Notes under the pieces: model-generated | What the model was told of the DNA's origin: nothing | The model's input: the letters and a program-made list of their open reading frames with translations, nothing else | Databases searched by the model: none | Shown here: positions 37,047 to 49,381 of the stretch, piece by piece | How the letters are laid out: every line of letters starts with the position of its first letter | How positions within the stretch are numbered: the first letter of the stretch is position 1 | Translations under genes and position numbers: made by a program | Source of the DNA: Ziziphus jujuba | Taxonomy: Eukaryota; Streptophyta; Magnoliopsida; Rosales; Rhamnaceae | DNA length: 64,000 bases | Assembly: GCF_031755915.1 (NCBI RefSeq) | Contig: NC_083389.1 | Span: 13,447,001 to 13,511,000, forward strand | Reading direction: 5' to 3'

Positions 37047-38249
37047 TCCAAACAAATTAATTATTATGGTCTTCCATGAATGATTTTGGAAAATCTAAAG
37101 AGTCAATCTTGTTTTCCATAATGCAATGAGTCTTTGCAAGACCATGTTTAATTATTAACACAATTTCATGATGCTGACCCAAAAAAAAAAAAAGTGCACA
37201 TACTTCGGCAATATATATTTTTTTTTCGTTGAATGATGACAAGTGTGTAAGGAAATTAAAATAAATAATTATATATTCTAAGCAATTTTGCCGCAGTGGC
37301 CAAATGCATATATATATATATATATATATAAATAGTTTTGTCATGGAGACAAAGATTTCATAGCATTAAAAGAGATTAAACAAGTATACTTCAATGAATG
37401 AATCGGATGCAAAATATAAAATTAAAATATTGAAATATTTTGTAAGGATAAAAATAAATAGAAGAAATGTAATAAAGAAGAAATACTATGATCCAATCAC
37501 TAAAGAAGAAATGTTTTAAAATTATTATTTTGGAAAAAGAAGAAAAAATTGGATTAGAATCATTTGTTATAGGGGCAAAATAAAAAATGAAAAATAAAAA
37601 GTAAGAAAATGAAATAATTAGAAGAAAGGAAAAATAGAAAATAGAAAGTAATAAAATAGAATTTTAGAAAATCAACAGCTTTCCATCTTGCTAACTCGAG
37701 CTGGTCCCCCTTCCTAAATGTCAACCGCCCAGACCCCCAATCCCAATCCGGAAACCCCAAACGCTTCCCCACAAACGGAAAAGTAAAGAACAAAATGTAT
37801 GATTTAGAGCAATGGCAGAAAAAGCTCTTACAAGAATAGAAAAACAAGAAAGAAAGAGAGATCCAGTAGCACAAGGAGCTCAACTGTGTTGTTGCAGCAG
37901 GTGGCGGTGAAAGCTTAAGCAGCAACTGTAAGCGGCGGCAGTGTGTGTCGGGGCAAGAAGAAAATGAAATGAGGGGTTACAGGGATAGGATTGTTTTGTT
38001 AGTAAAAAAATTGGGAATGATAAAAAAATAAAAAATAAAAAATAAAAAAATTAAATTAAATAAATATATATATATACCAGACTGGGTTCGGGCCGAAGTA
38101 TTTATTCTCCAGGCCCAGCCCGGTTCCGAATCGATTTTTCATCTCAAGCCCCAACTCTGCCCTGTCATCCCGATTTTTGGGGAAAAACCGTCCCGTTAGG
38201 GGCAGTGCACTGCAGTTTTCGGGATGTGCGGGATAAATTGCCATCCCTA
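36840..38249. mobile_element. non-autonomous hAT-like DNA transposon, 1.4 kb, with a perfect 8-bp target duplication
   Basis: The ends are TAGGAATGTCAATGTGG (left) and the complement of TAGGGATGGCAATTTAT (right), an imperfect terminal inverted repeat of the TAGGGATGGCAAT type found in plant hAT families. ATATTATG flanks it exactly on both sides (36832-36839 and 38250-38257), the 8-bp duplication diagnostic of hAT elements. Both subterminal regions are G/C-rich (GAGGCGGGGACGG on the left; CCCGGTTCCG and CCGTCCCG on the right), unlike the AT-rich surroundings. The interior has two AT microsatellites and a GC-richer block at about 37680-37960. There is no transposase ORF, so mobility would need a transposase from elsewhere. 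Confidence 0.88.
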
Positions 38250-38504
38250 ATATTATGTGGAACATTTTCGATTCTGAAAGCTATAAATAATAGCATGTAC
38301 ATTGAACGAAAATTGAATCAGTAACACTAAGGATCAACTGGGAAAAAGAACCAAGCCGCGGCTAGATTGAAATTGCACAAAAACCTATATCAACAGCTCA
38401 AAACGGGGCTTATAAGGCTCTCTAGCAGCCATACAAGGCTTTACATGAACACCACGACTTGAAAAACAATCCAACGGAACAATTTTCTTTCCGGCTTTAG
38501 ATTC

Positions 38505-39370
38505 TCAAACCCTCTTGAAGAAAGAAAGAAGGTTGCCTTGCTTAGAATCCTTGTTTCCCGCTTTCTTGTTTCCTGTTTTGCCTGTTGCATTGGATGGAGC
38601 AGTGTTGCCAACTGCCGATGCCTTCTTAGCTGCAGGAGGCCTGGATCATAAATGCCACATCTTGAGCTTAGTATGCACGCATTAGGTAAAAATTTCAGCA
38701 AGGAAAAAGCATTGCCACGAAGAAGTGACTACCAATTTGAGCATATGGGTAATAAACTAAAGGACATGGAATTCAGACCACATAAATGCCCCAGTCACTC
38801 AAATAATGATACAATGACAAAAAATAACATCAAAACTAAGGTAACAAATGGAATATTTGTATGTGTTATTTCTGTCTCAAGGATCTTTTCCTAATTTCAT
38901 TTGATGGAAAAGGCCAAAATCATTATAATTCCAATTCTAAGCTGTCTAAGCCCTGTGCTGATTTAATTGAACCAACATAGCAGCTACCCTCCCCTAAAAT
39001 TTTTATTCTGGTAGTTTCTTCATATGAAAAAGTGTAAATTGCTAGAAAAGAAATGGGCGGATTTCTTGTAGTATGAGCGTCAGAGATCGAGTAACCATTA
39101 CATCAATTTTGTTATTTTTAAAATAAAAAACAAAAGAGCATACTGTGAGTCTCTGCAAACACCATTTTAAACCAACATGTAAATTCAGCAGTACAAGTCT
39201 TCATTCAAGAGCAAACATTTCAGGCAAAATAGAAATGACAAAAAGAAGAATTGAATTCACCTGTTAACAGCAGCACTGGTGACTAAATTATTATCAACTT
39301 TTGTTGTATCACATTCAGCTTTCTTGGGTGGTGCTGTCTCTTGACCCTCACAAACCACCTCTGTGACTGT

Positions 39371-39414
<44 letters not shown>

Positions 39415-42400
39415 GTTAAGAAAAAACTGGAGGAGAAAAACTAAGAGATGTATAGTTGATGTATTTGCTAGTAGAAATGGATTTAACACAGCACACACTT
39501 CTGAAATTAATAAAAAATGAAAAAATAAAAAAAATAAAAAAATAAAAAAATAAAAAGAAAAAAGAAAAAAGTAGGTTAGAATTACAGATTCTTTAGGTAC
39601 AAACTTGAAGTACTTGATAGTAGCATTAAACAAGTGATAATAACTTAACAACTATAGTAGCAACAACTAGACATGTTTAAAACAGCAAAACAACAACAAT
39701 AAACTATAATGATGGACGCACTAAATATTTATTTTTACCACTTTTATTATTGGATTTTTTTAAAAAAAAGATGCTATTACAACTCTACACTTTAAATATT
39801 GAACAATTAAAACAAAATTAGCCAGCCAAAGTCAAGAAAAAGAACTGCTTATGCAGTACCGAGACAGATGGCTAGGGACTCACTAAGGAAATATCACTTA
39901 CAAACAATTAATATCAAAAGCCAACCAATTAAATTTGGTTGTATGGGGGCATCTTTTAATAGTAGAACAGGAAAACCAAAAATTACCATGCCAAAACAAA
40001 CAGCATAAACAAAATTCCTAGGAAAATAAGAAATATAAAGCATTATTTACCTTCTCTGCCACGCTCATCAATGCGTGTCTTTAGAATCTTTTTCCTTTTA
40101 GGTGAATCTGGAGCAGCCTTGATTTGTTTATCCTCTTTGTTTAACTGCTTGTTTTTCTTCTCTGTAGGAAAAATGGCCATAGCCCCATCATTCCTAAGAA
40201 CTGAAGAATCTTCTTTCAATAATTGTTCAGATCCAATTGATATCTCTTCCTTAGTTTTCGGTTTATCTTCTACCTGCTTGTCAAAGTTCGAATTGGATTT
40301 CTCTGGAACCGGAATGTTGATACTTTCTTTCAGAGCCCGACCTGATTTCCCTTCTACAGTTTCTGGTGATGCTAAATTGACTGCATCTTCATATTCATCA
40401 TCATCTGAGAAGTCAAAGACCACCCTCCTTTTCCTAGTGCCTTCACCATTGGAAGCTCTCTTAACATTGATATCATGCACATCATCGTCACTGCTGAAAC
40501 CTTCTACCACTTCTTGAGCACAAATTTGAGCGTCTGAACTAGCTCCTACAGGTTACAAGTAACAAAACCAAAGAAAAAAGATCAGCAAAGATCCATAAAA
40601 AACAATTTTTGTGAAGAGAAACAACCTCTTCTACTTCTGATATGCATCTCAGAGAAAAGTCAAATTCTTAAGCAACTCAGTATCATGGTCAAGCAAAAAA
40701 TAGTAAAATTAGCTTTATGATGGAAAATGGAACCAACCAGCAGGATTTGGAATTAAGTTACTATTTTCTGCTGGACAACTGGGCTTTGACTTCGCGGATG
40801 CACGACTCCAAAAAGTCGCCAATGAACCTCCAGTGCTAGAAGAACCTTTACCATTCTGGACTTTCTTTTCTTCTGCTGGCAAGGAAGTATTTTTTTTGTC
40901 TCCAGGAGGTTTGCTAGCCTGAGCATGCACTTCTGAGCCATTACTTTCACTTTTGACGTCTTTTGCCACACTAGGAGACAGCAAATCAGCTTTTGAACTA
41001 GACTGCTGCCCCTTGTTTTGCAGAGATTGAGGAACAGTGATACTCTGATGAGCCAAATTACTTTTGAGACCAAGGTTTACTTCACTTTTAAGGTGTGAAG
41101 ATGAAATATCCAATGGTGTTCCCTCCACATTGCGCTTGACAAAGGAATTGGAAATCCCACAAAATCTGAGAACCGTGGTTTTCTTAAAATTATCAATACA
41201 ACTTACTGACTTGTAAATATCCAGAAAAGCGCATGTCATATTGTTTATGTAGAGGTTTTAAAACATGAGACAATATACCTGTTATCTCTCAAGCAATTGT
41301 CAACTGTTGAAGGCTGCTTAAAGAGCTCCTCCGCTTGTAGAAACTCAGCATTCCAAAGAACAGCAGGATCCTTTGGAATGCAAGCTTGCACGCTATAAAC
41401 CTGAACTGAACAACTCTCATTGAACTCCTGTTTAGCTTCTGCACAAAAGTCAAGAAAAAACATTTTAACATTACATTCTTTATCCTAATATTTAAAAATA
41501 ATCCATAGACATGACTTTCAGAATAAAGGAACAAAAGGACCGAAAAAAAATAAAATAATAAAGTAATGACTTTCAGAATAGCACAGTTTATTCTAAAAAA
41601 GAAAACAATCACACCTCATAATTTGGATGCAACAAATGTAAAAGATGCTTTTGAGCTATACAACAAAAATAGCAGTGGAGTAGAAGAAGAAAAAACAATA
41701 AACTGATAAGCAATCTCCTAACTTAAATCATGACAGAGATACATTAAGAAACAGCTTGCAGGGGAAAAGAAAGCAAAAATGAAAAAGAACAATGCGCCTT
41801 CATCAAAATTATGACAAAAAAATAAAAATAAAAATTTTTTTTTAAAAAAATACCTGGAAGTTTAGACCCAGATACAAGCTTTCGATGATAAATTGGAGGG
41901 TTACTCTTCAACCAACCAGACAATAAGTAAACCACTTCAAACCCATTTTCATGTTTTTCAACGAACTCTTTTAGCAACCTATAAACAAACAACTTTCAAC
42001 TAGGACCCAAAAGAATATATACATATATTATGCAAATCTGCAGGCTTTAAAGAGATCTACCTCATTGCAGTACTTGATGACACCAAGTAATTGCGACTCA
42101 GCCATTTGTAGGAAACCTGAACAAGTAGACAATGTTAATTAAGCATATTCAGGTGCCAAAATTAACAATAATAATTAGAAAACAAAAAACAAAAAAGAAC
42201 TCTCAGCTAGCTGCTAATTCAAAAGGGTAATGCAGTATAGGCTATAGAACCACTCAAAGAACCATATAAAATAAGATTTTAAGATTAATAAACACTCAGA
42301 CGACTATGACGAACCGTAATACAGCAATACAAATACTAAAAGACAGAAAATCAAGCAAAATCGAGAGCGTGAAATTGAGATTGACTGGGTAAGACCAATA

Positions 42401-42524
42401 TTTGTGTAAAATTCATAAAAATAAATAAACAAATTATGAAAGAAGGAGGCGGTACCACTTGAAGTTGATCAGAGACGAGGGATTGGATATCTTGGAGTAT
42501 ACCTAGGGTTTCGATTTGTGCCAT
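38505..42524 (-). CDS. POLD3: DNA polymerase delta subunit 3 (p66/POLD3/Cdc27 family)
   Basis: Eight exons with consistent phases (42524-42456, 42116-42061, 41978-41854, 41438-41279, 41165-40738, 40545-40051, 39366-39261, 38640-38505) give 524 residues. POLD3 is the non-catalytic subunit that links polymerase delta to PCNA in lagging-strand synthesis and repair. The N-terminal domain (about 1-140: VVSYKWLSRNYLVSSSTAMR, VYLLSGWL, YSVQACIPKDPAVLW) is the conserved region that binds the POLD2 subunit. The long remainder is charged, serine-rich and probably disordered, with basic patches (RKRRVVFDFSDDDEYED, SPKRKKILKTR). The last exon ends in a PCNA-interacting PIP box, QGNLLSFFKRV, within five residues of the C-terminus, as in other family members. 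The frame is intact. From memory its Arabidopsis homologue also neighbours the gamma-glutamyl hydrolase genes. Confidence 0.93.
39380..39412. repeat. 33-base poly(A) run forming a poly(U) tract before a POLD3 acceptor
   Basis: An uninterrupted run of A on the plus strand, so U in the POLD3 pre-mRNA. It ends 12 nt from the exon 7 acceptor (AG at 39367-39368) and would act as an exceptionally long polypyrimidine tract. Confidence 0.85.
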
Positions 42525-44102
42525 TTCTTTTTCTTTTTTCTTTTTTTTTTTTTTTTAACACGAAAAACAGAAAACAGAATTTACCAATAAATATGATAAA
42601 TAATAATAATAAACAAAATGGATGAGTTTCCCTCCCAATTCGCCGTTCCTTTTCCCGCCAATTGCTTTCTTGGGGGTTTCACTTTTTCTTTTTTTCTTTT
42701 TTTAAATTTTTTTTTTTTCGTGGATTTCTTTTACCTTTGCATTACCAATTTTTGGAATACTGGGTTTTCATTTCGCACATGCGGAAAATTGTTCTGGTGG
42801 TGTGAATAAAATAAGATCGGTTGAAACAGTCAATTTCCTCCTTACAAACATGGTTTATTTGGTAAACAATAAACATACTTAAAAACAAAATTATTATTTT
42901 TGTAAAAATTACTAAAACAGATTTTTGATTTTTGATTTTTTTTTTTTTTTTTTTGTGCCTTGATAAGTTTGATAATAATATAAAAAGTAATCCTTCATCT
43001 AATCCAATTATGTTATTTCCAGTAGTCACTTTTTATATATATTTTTTGTTAAAATACATTTTACTATAATTTTTTAACCACTAATTATCTCTCAACTACA
43101 AAAATGTAATTTGGACTTCGGATGAATATATAAATATTTGGATACCATTCGACACTGGAGCAAAATTGCATTTTGAATCTTCCATTTGGTTTTTTATATA
43201 TTCGTTTACGCTTTTTTTTTTTTTTTAACACTTTTAACATATTTTTTGTTAACACTTTTAACATATTTGAACAAATATTTAAAATGAAGTTATATATTTA
43301 TTTATTTATTTTAATAAAATAATTTAATTTTATCCATTAAATTGATAATCAATAATTAAGATTTAAAATCAATGCTTAACAAGCAAAAAAAACCAAAAGA
43401 TGCTTATTCATTGAGGGTTGGTCAAAGCCTATAAAATGCATAAAAATTATTTAATAGAATCTCAAACTTAAATACTTTTATCCATCAACAACTTTTGCTT
43501 TAAAATCGATTCTAATAAAAAAAAGAACTAATTTCATTGTCATTTCCATTTTTGAACCTGTGAAGAGGATAGCTCATCTATAACAGGAAGAGAAGAGAAA
43601 ACACAAAGTTGGAAACTTAGGAAAGGTGTCCAAACCCTTTGTTTTGAATGCAGGCCGGGCAAAAATTTGCGACCAGCACCAAAACCATTACCGGGTTCTT
43701 TAGCATTAATATATTTTGTATATACATAAATACATGGTCAAGCACAGAGAAAAAAAATAAAAAATAAAGTTGCCAAGGTCTAGTACAAAGACTCAGCGCC
43801 AACATTTGAAACCACCAAAATAACAAACAATGTTGGTTACTGGGAAATAATGTCCACATAATCACAGAAAAATATAATGGATGTATTTCTAACAATCTCA
43901 CAGTTTTTCCACTTACACCAATTCATTTGACAATTTACATGTACATGTAGGGAAACAGTGTCGTAGAATTCACATCGGTGATCGTGTAAAGATGTAAACT
44001 TCATCATATCCCCTCCTACAATCAGAATCCAAATAAAAATAAAAATAAAAATAAAATAGAACGACAATAAACTTATCTGCAAATCGAAAATAACAACTCA
44101 GG

Positions 44103-44139
<37 letters not shown>

Positions 44140-44189
44140 AGAGGACAATAAATCAAAATAATAACTCAGTCTCAAAGGTCCTATTGAGC
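42525..44189. other. intergenic between POLD3 and GGH
   Basis: Contains the POLD3 promoter side (42525 to about 42800) and the GGH 3' UTR side (about 43600-44189). AT-rich with poly(T) tracts (42540-42556, 42938-42954) and an AT microsatellite at 44111-44136. No additional gene recognised. Confidence 0.6.
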
Positions 44190-47100
44190 TCACCCTGCTC
44201 GTCCACAATAAGTTGTTTTGTAGTTGTAGATTAGATTGTCAAGTACTTTCTGAGTAGGTGGCCTGTTTAATGACTTCCGGGCCTCACTGCAACACACACG
44301 TATAGGGATGGAATCATTGTAGCTATGTTACCATTCTTAAAATTTTATGGTACTCAATCCCATTCATATTTGAATTATTGATACATATAAAACGAACAAA
44401 ATCGTCTCTACTCAAAAGCTTCAACAGGTTCTCTTCCTCTAATTGTTCTGGTGCCCTAATATATAACAGAATATTGACAAGTAAATCATGGTATTGGTAA
44501 AAGGCAAGAAAACTGCAAGAGCATTCTGAAATAGGTGCCAACTAAATTAGCAACAAAATATTTGTATATATTAACTTGGAAAAAATAGATGTTCGGAATA
44601 GAGTTTTTAGAGAAACAGGATTCTGGATGTTAGTATCTATCTTTCCTTTCCCCTTTTTTATTTTTTATTTTTATTTTTTAAATTTCCTTTATCCTTTTTC
44701 TTCTCCCAACAATGGGAGTAGCTAAAAAATTTGTGTCACTCAAAATGACCTGTGACAAGAGAAGTGAAAAGTATTCCGAAGTAGTTTGAATGCTTCCAGT
44801 GTCTGCTGAGAGAAGTCAAAATGGTTGTTGCACTTGGTGCTGGAAGATTGGCACAAAAAAAAAAAAAGAATTTGTCTCCAAACTAGAAATGTGGTCAAGA
44901 AGAACTATTGCTTCCCTAATCATCTAACTTCTACATGGTAGACTTAGGCTACTTTTATACATTTACATAAAAGTAAGGATAAAAAAAAAATGCATCTACA
45001 GCTTAAAAGCCTACTCTTCTACTCATTTTTATACTTCCCCATTTCTTTTTCATCTCTGCTTCTCTTGGAACCTTCATCTCTTGCTACTTTATGTAGTACT
45101 TACATTATTTATGAGAAACAGCCATGTTTTTAAAAGGCTGTGTGTATACATGTATAGACATCAACTTGATAGCTACTAGAATATAGTCTATCAAACCTCA
45201 TCAGTGAACTACTGGTATACACTATAATTTTAAAAACTTTCATCCCCTCAGTGAAACAAATAAATACAGCAAAAGAATTCAGCTGATAACTTTACAGTAA
45301 CATCATTAAGTCCTAACCTGACCAAATAGTTTGCAACATGCTGAGTCACTTGAATGGCATCCTCTGAGTGTGGAATCGTTGGATAGCCCCATTCAAAAGC
45401 ATTTTTCTGCACCATTAATAGAGAGGGATTCTTAAAGGCAAGTATTTAGACATTAATCCACAAACATTAAAATTTAAGCTCACAAAACCTACAACAAAAT
45501 GTAAAATCAATTAAATGGTAGTCTCTTCCTTTTTCCATTTTTATTGACAGCATTTTTCATTTTCCATTTTCTTGACAGCATCGTTTTTAAGAGTTTAACA
45601 AAATGCTAAAAAGTTTCATTTCCCCAAAATGAGAAAGCTTCTACCTCTAAAGCCAGATTCATCACTTTACAACATTAATAATAGTAATGGCTGTGAACAT
45701 GTAATGATCCACGTCATCATGATTTAGTGTGTTTGCAAAAGCATAATACCAATTCATCATCCTTCATTTTCATATTGTGTTATGCCAACTCCCTTTTTTT
45801 TTTTTTTCTTTTTTTTGGCTTCCACTGCCAACCCTTACAGTTCTCAGGTACTTGACTAAATATTCAAAATATTAGATTAAGAAATTGTAGAAAATAAATT
45901 TCCAAGCCTTAACATACTTTTTATTTAGCTAAGAATCCTTAACAGACTTGGAAATGCTGCAAACGCATTTACAGTAATACCTCTGGATGCCATTGAAAAG
46001 CAGTCACAGGATAATTGCGTCCTTGTAATGTGGAGACATAGACCTGATTTAGTGATGATGCAAATTAGAACATCTTAAGGGAAAGAAAAACTTCGTAGAA
46101 TAAAAACTATTGAATGTCTGATGAGTTATGAATCAATAAGTTTCATTACGTACCTTATCATCTTCATCCTTACAAGTTGTTAAGATCTTAAAAAAGCTAG
46201 ATAGATACTGGTTCTCCTGAAATCTTTCTGGTGAGATACCATACTGTTATATTAAAAGCAGATCAATTATCTTTACATTGTTAATGAGTGTACAACGATT
46301 GGATTAATAGCAGATAAAAATAACATGCTCGATACTAGAAGAACAAACGAAAAAGAAACAGAAGCAACTGAATTGATTGCCTTGATAATATTTAGAAATA
46401 TAATTAACATTAATTACCTCAAACACAAGAATTTGGATGGTAAAAACAGCCAAAAAAAAAAAAAAAAAGAAATCACTCTTTTAAAATTGCTTTAAATATT
46501 TTCATTTAAACTTTATCTTAGTTATATTATTTTGAAGCCATTTTTATAAATGAAGAATGAAATGAATATTGAAATTTTAAGTAAATAAATCATGCTGGGG
46601 AATTCTGCTGGATAAAGAAATGAGAGGAATGTTATGCAAATCTATAAGCTTATATGATAATTATTTGTCACAAGAATTTACTATCAAAAAAAGGAAAGAT
46701 CCCTGAAGACTTGAACTCACACGATGATTTTGCATGGCAAGACAATCTGTACTCAACTTTTTCAGCAAATCCGGAGGAAATCTGCATAAGAATACAAGGA
46801 TAAGCTAGGAGATGCATGGCTGGAGGAATAATGCATATATGTAGAATACACATAATTGTTAAATATAAAATGAGCGGTAGATTCCTGATCAGGTCTCAAT
46901 CACCTCTGAAACACAGTTCCTTCAATATTAAGATCCTTCGTAAATTGTAGACTTGATGCCATATCTGCTGCATTAAAGGGTTCAAGAATGCTCCTATCCT
47001 ATTGTCAATTAAAATGTTGTCAGTCATGATGATATGAAGAGAGTAAATAATATGTGTTGAGTCAGAAGAAGGGTAGTTAACAAGTTAACCTTCGTGAGAA

Positions 47101-49381
47101 TCACTGATATTAGTTCAAAACCTAAACAGATGGCATATAATGGAAAATGGTCTCCTGCATCATTCTTCTCCAAAATTTTCTACAGAACAGAAAACAGAAT
47201 AGCTTAGAAAACTGCAGCACAAGGACAAAGCTGGAATTGACTTTCGTATATATACATGAATTCTATCTTTATTGAAAACTTAATCTTAGTAGCTGCCTTG
47301 ATAAGGGTAGTAAGAGATAATCTGGTTAGTAAAGACATGTAAATTTCTCGATTTCCAACATATAGCATCTGATAACATTACAAAGAACAAACATAACAAC
47401 AGATGGCTTTTGGAATCTTCACTATTCTAATAAACTTTATACACTAACTGATTTGAAACTTTTCACCTATATAAACTTGAGACGTCACTAGAAATTTTGA
47501 ACTAAAGAGCCCGCTATAGATGCAAATTTCTACATAATCATACTAAAAGAGATAAAATAACAAAATGTTATATGAAACATTTAACATTCTATTAATAAAT
47601 GGAAAAAATACTTATGGTTTTCTAAAGTATCAACTCATATTAATTACGGATCTAAGTCTAAACGCTGATCTTAATACCCATGAGGACAAGCCTTTAAAAC
47701 TGTGCAGATTTAACTTAACTCTGATTAACTGAAGACATCAACATGAGTTTCGAACAACTTCAGAAAAGCTAAAAAGTATATCGATACATCCCCTTTTACA
47801 GGTCTGCATCAGTTAAAAATGTTAAATGTTAATGTAACACCATATTAAAATGCAACTTCTTCACTAAACTGAGGATTTATTTAGATCACCACCCATATTT
47901 TGAGAGTTATAAGCAAAACATAAAATGCAGTTTGGGCCGCTGAGGCCAAGCAAACCAATCCCAAATTCACACCACCACTTATGCAGTATAATCCAGTAAT
48001 CCATCATATGTATTTTCATCATTATAAAAATTCATTAGATATACAATCACCTTGAATATTTTCTCCACAACCTCACGATAGCGACCAGATTTACACCACC
48101 CACCAGTGAAGAGCACTCCATTGACCAGATTAAGCTTCTGCAATGCGGCAGGATATAATAAGCAACAGATAAAATCGCAAAGAAAATTCATGTATAACTA
48201 CTACTAAAACTACTAAGCAGAAAATTATGTCCTAATTTACTGCATTGACAATTTGACAGAAATAAACAGTTGTAATCTTAATAGAATGTTTAAACTTTTA
48301 AAATAAATCCACAAATTTCCCAGAGGAAAACAAGAAAAGATACAATTTTTCCAAGACCGATGAATCATTTGATCATTAAAACCAAAAAAGAGAAAGACCC
48401 ATATTAAAGAACATCAACAAATATCAAAAAGATCAAAAATTTCCCATAACCCAGAAACCACAGCAGTTTTGAGAAGCACCTTCTGCAGCAGAAGTAGCTG
48501 CTCAGCATTTTCACCAGAAATTTACCAAAAGGAGAAAGTGGGATGTTTTTTTATCTTTTTTTCTCCTTTGAAGAAGAATTGTTCTATTCAGTCTGCTGCC
48601 AAACAGGGTAATTGATGTTTTAGTTCTTAAATCATAAAAAAAGTAACGCACCAAAGGTTACAACCTTCACCTTCTACATCTACAACGCTATCCAAACATT
48701 AAAAATAAAATATTCCAAAATCCAGTAACCGACCACGCATAATTAATAATAATTTTTACTTTACAATTACAACACTAGCTATTGATGCTGCCGGTTTGCA
48801 AGGAAACATTAAGGAGACCAATCTGATTTCGAAGTTCATAATTTTTCTCCATAATATAAATATATACATAAAAGGGTTTTTTTTTTTTTTTTTAAATTTT
48901 TAACCTGGAATAGAATATCGGGAGGCTCATTGTATATGAGGGGAATAACACGAGCACCAGCAGATTCGACGAATTTGACGTAGGAGGCAGCGATGTAGGA
49001 GGCATTGGTGGCGTTACTGAGTCGTCCAGAAGCACCATCGCCGGGGTGGCTGAGAATCCCGATGACGGGCCGGTAATTCAACCTGGGTTCCGGTTCCGTA
49101 CACCTTGGCGACGACGAGTCAGCTTCGAACTCACCGGGAAGGAAAATCCCGGATTGAGCCTTGGCGAGGCTGAGCTCCTTAGACAACGAAATCATAAATG
49201 GAATCCAGAGGTAGTTCCACATCTCCGAGAGTCGAGAAGCAACAGAGGAAGAAGAAGAGGTGAGTGAGAGGGCGTCGCTGCTCGAATCGGAAGAAGAAGA
49301 GGCGGCGGTGACGGAGGAGTCGGAGGGGGGGTGGTTGGAGGTTGGGGTAGAGGCGGAATCAGAGAGGAAGTTGGAGGGCAT
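44190..49381 (-). CDS. GGH: gamma-glutamyl hydrolase (folate polyglutamate hydrolase)
   Basis: Nine exons (49381-48905, 48137-48051, 47179-47090, 46998-46904, 46781-46721, 46243-46154, 46043-45981, 45406-45318, 44286-44190) join in frame to 382 residues. GGH is a class-I glutamine-amidotransferase-fold peptidase (C26) that trims polyglutamate tails from folates, in plants mainly in the vacuole. Seen are RPVIGILSHPGDG, NGVLFTGG, the nucleophile Cys206 in LYAICLGFE and His319 in FQWHPE. Before the enzyme core lies a 53-residue Ser/Thr-rich stretch, then MWNYLWIPFMISLSKELSLAKA, which looks like a signal peptide. The family's usual length (about 330-350) favours Met54 (ATG at 49222-49220, 329 residues) as the real start, while the longer frame is also open from 49381. 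One copy only in this window, whereas Arabidopsis has three in tandem as I recall. Confidence 0.93.

Noticed and set aside
37560..37925. 121-codon minus-strand ORF inside the hAT element
   Set aside because: Its central part (GFPDWDWGSGRLTFRKGD) looks coding-like, but the rest is low-complexity and it has no transposase features, so I did not call a gene. It is noted as possible captured sequence.
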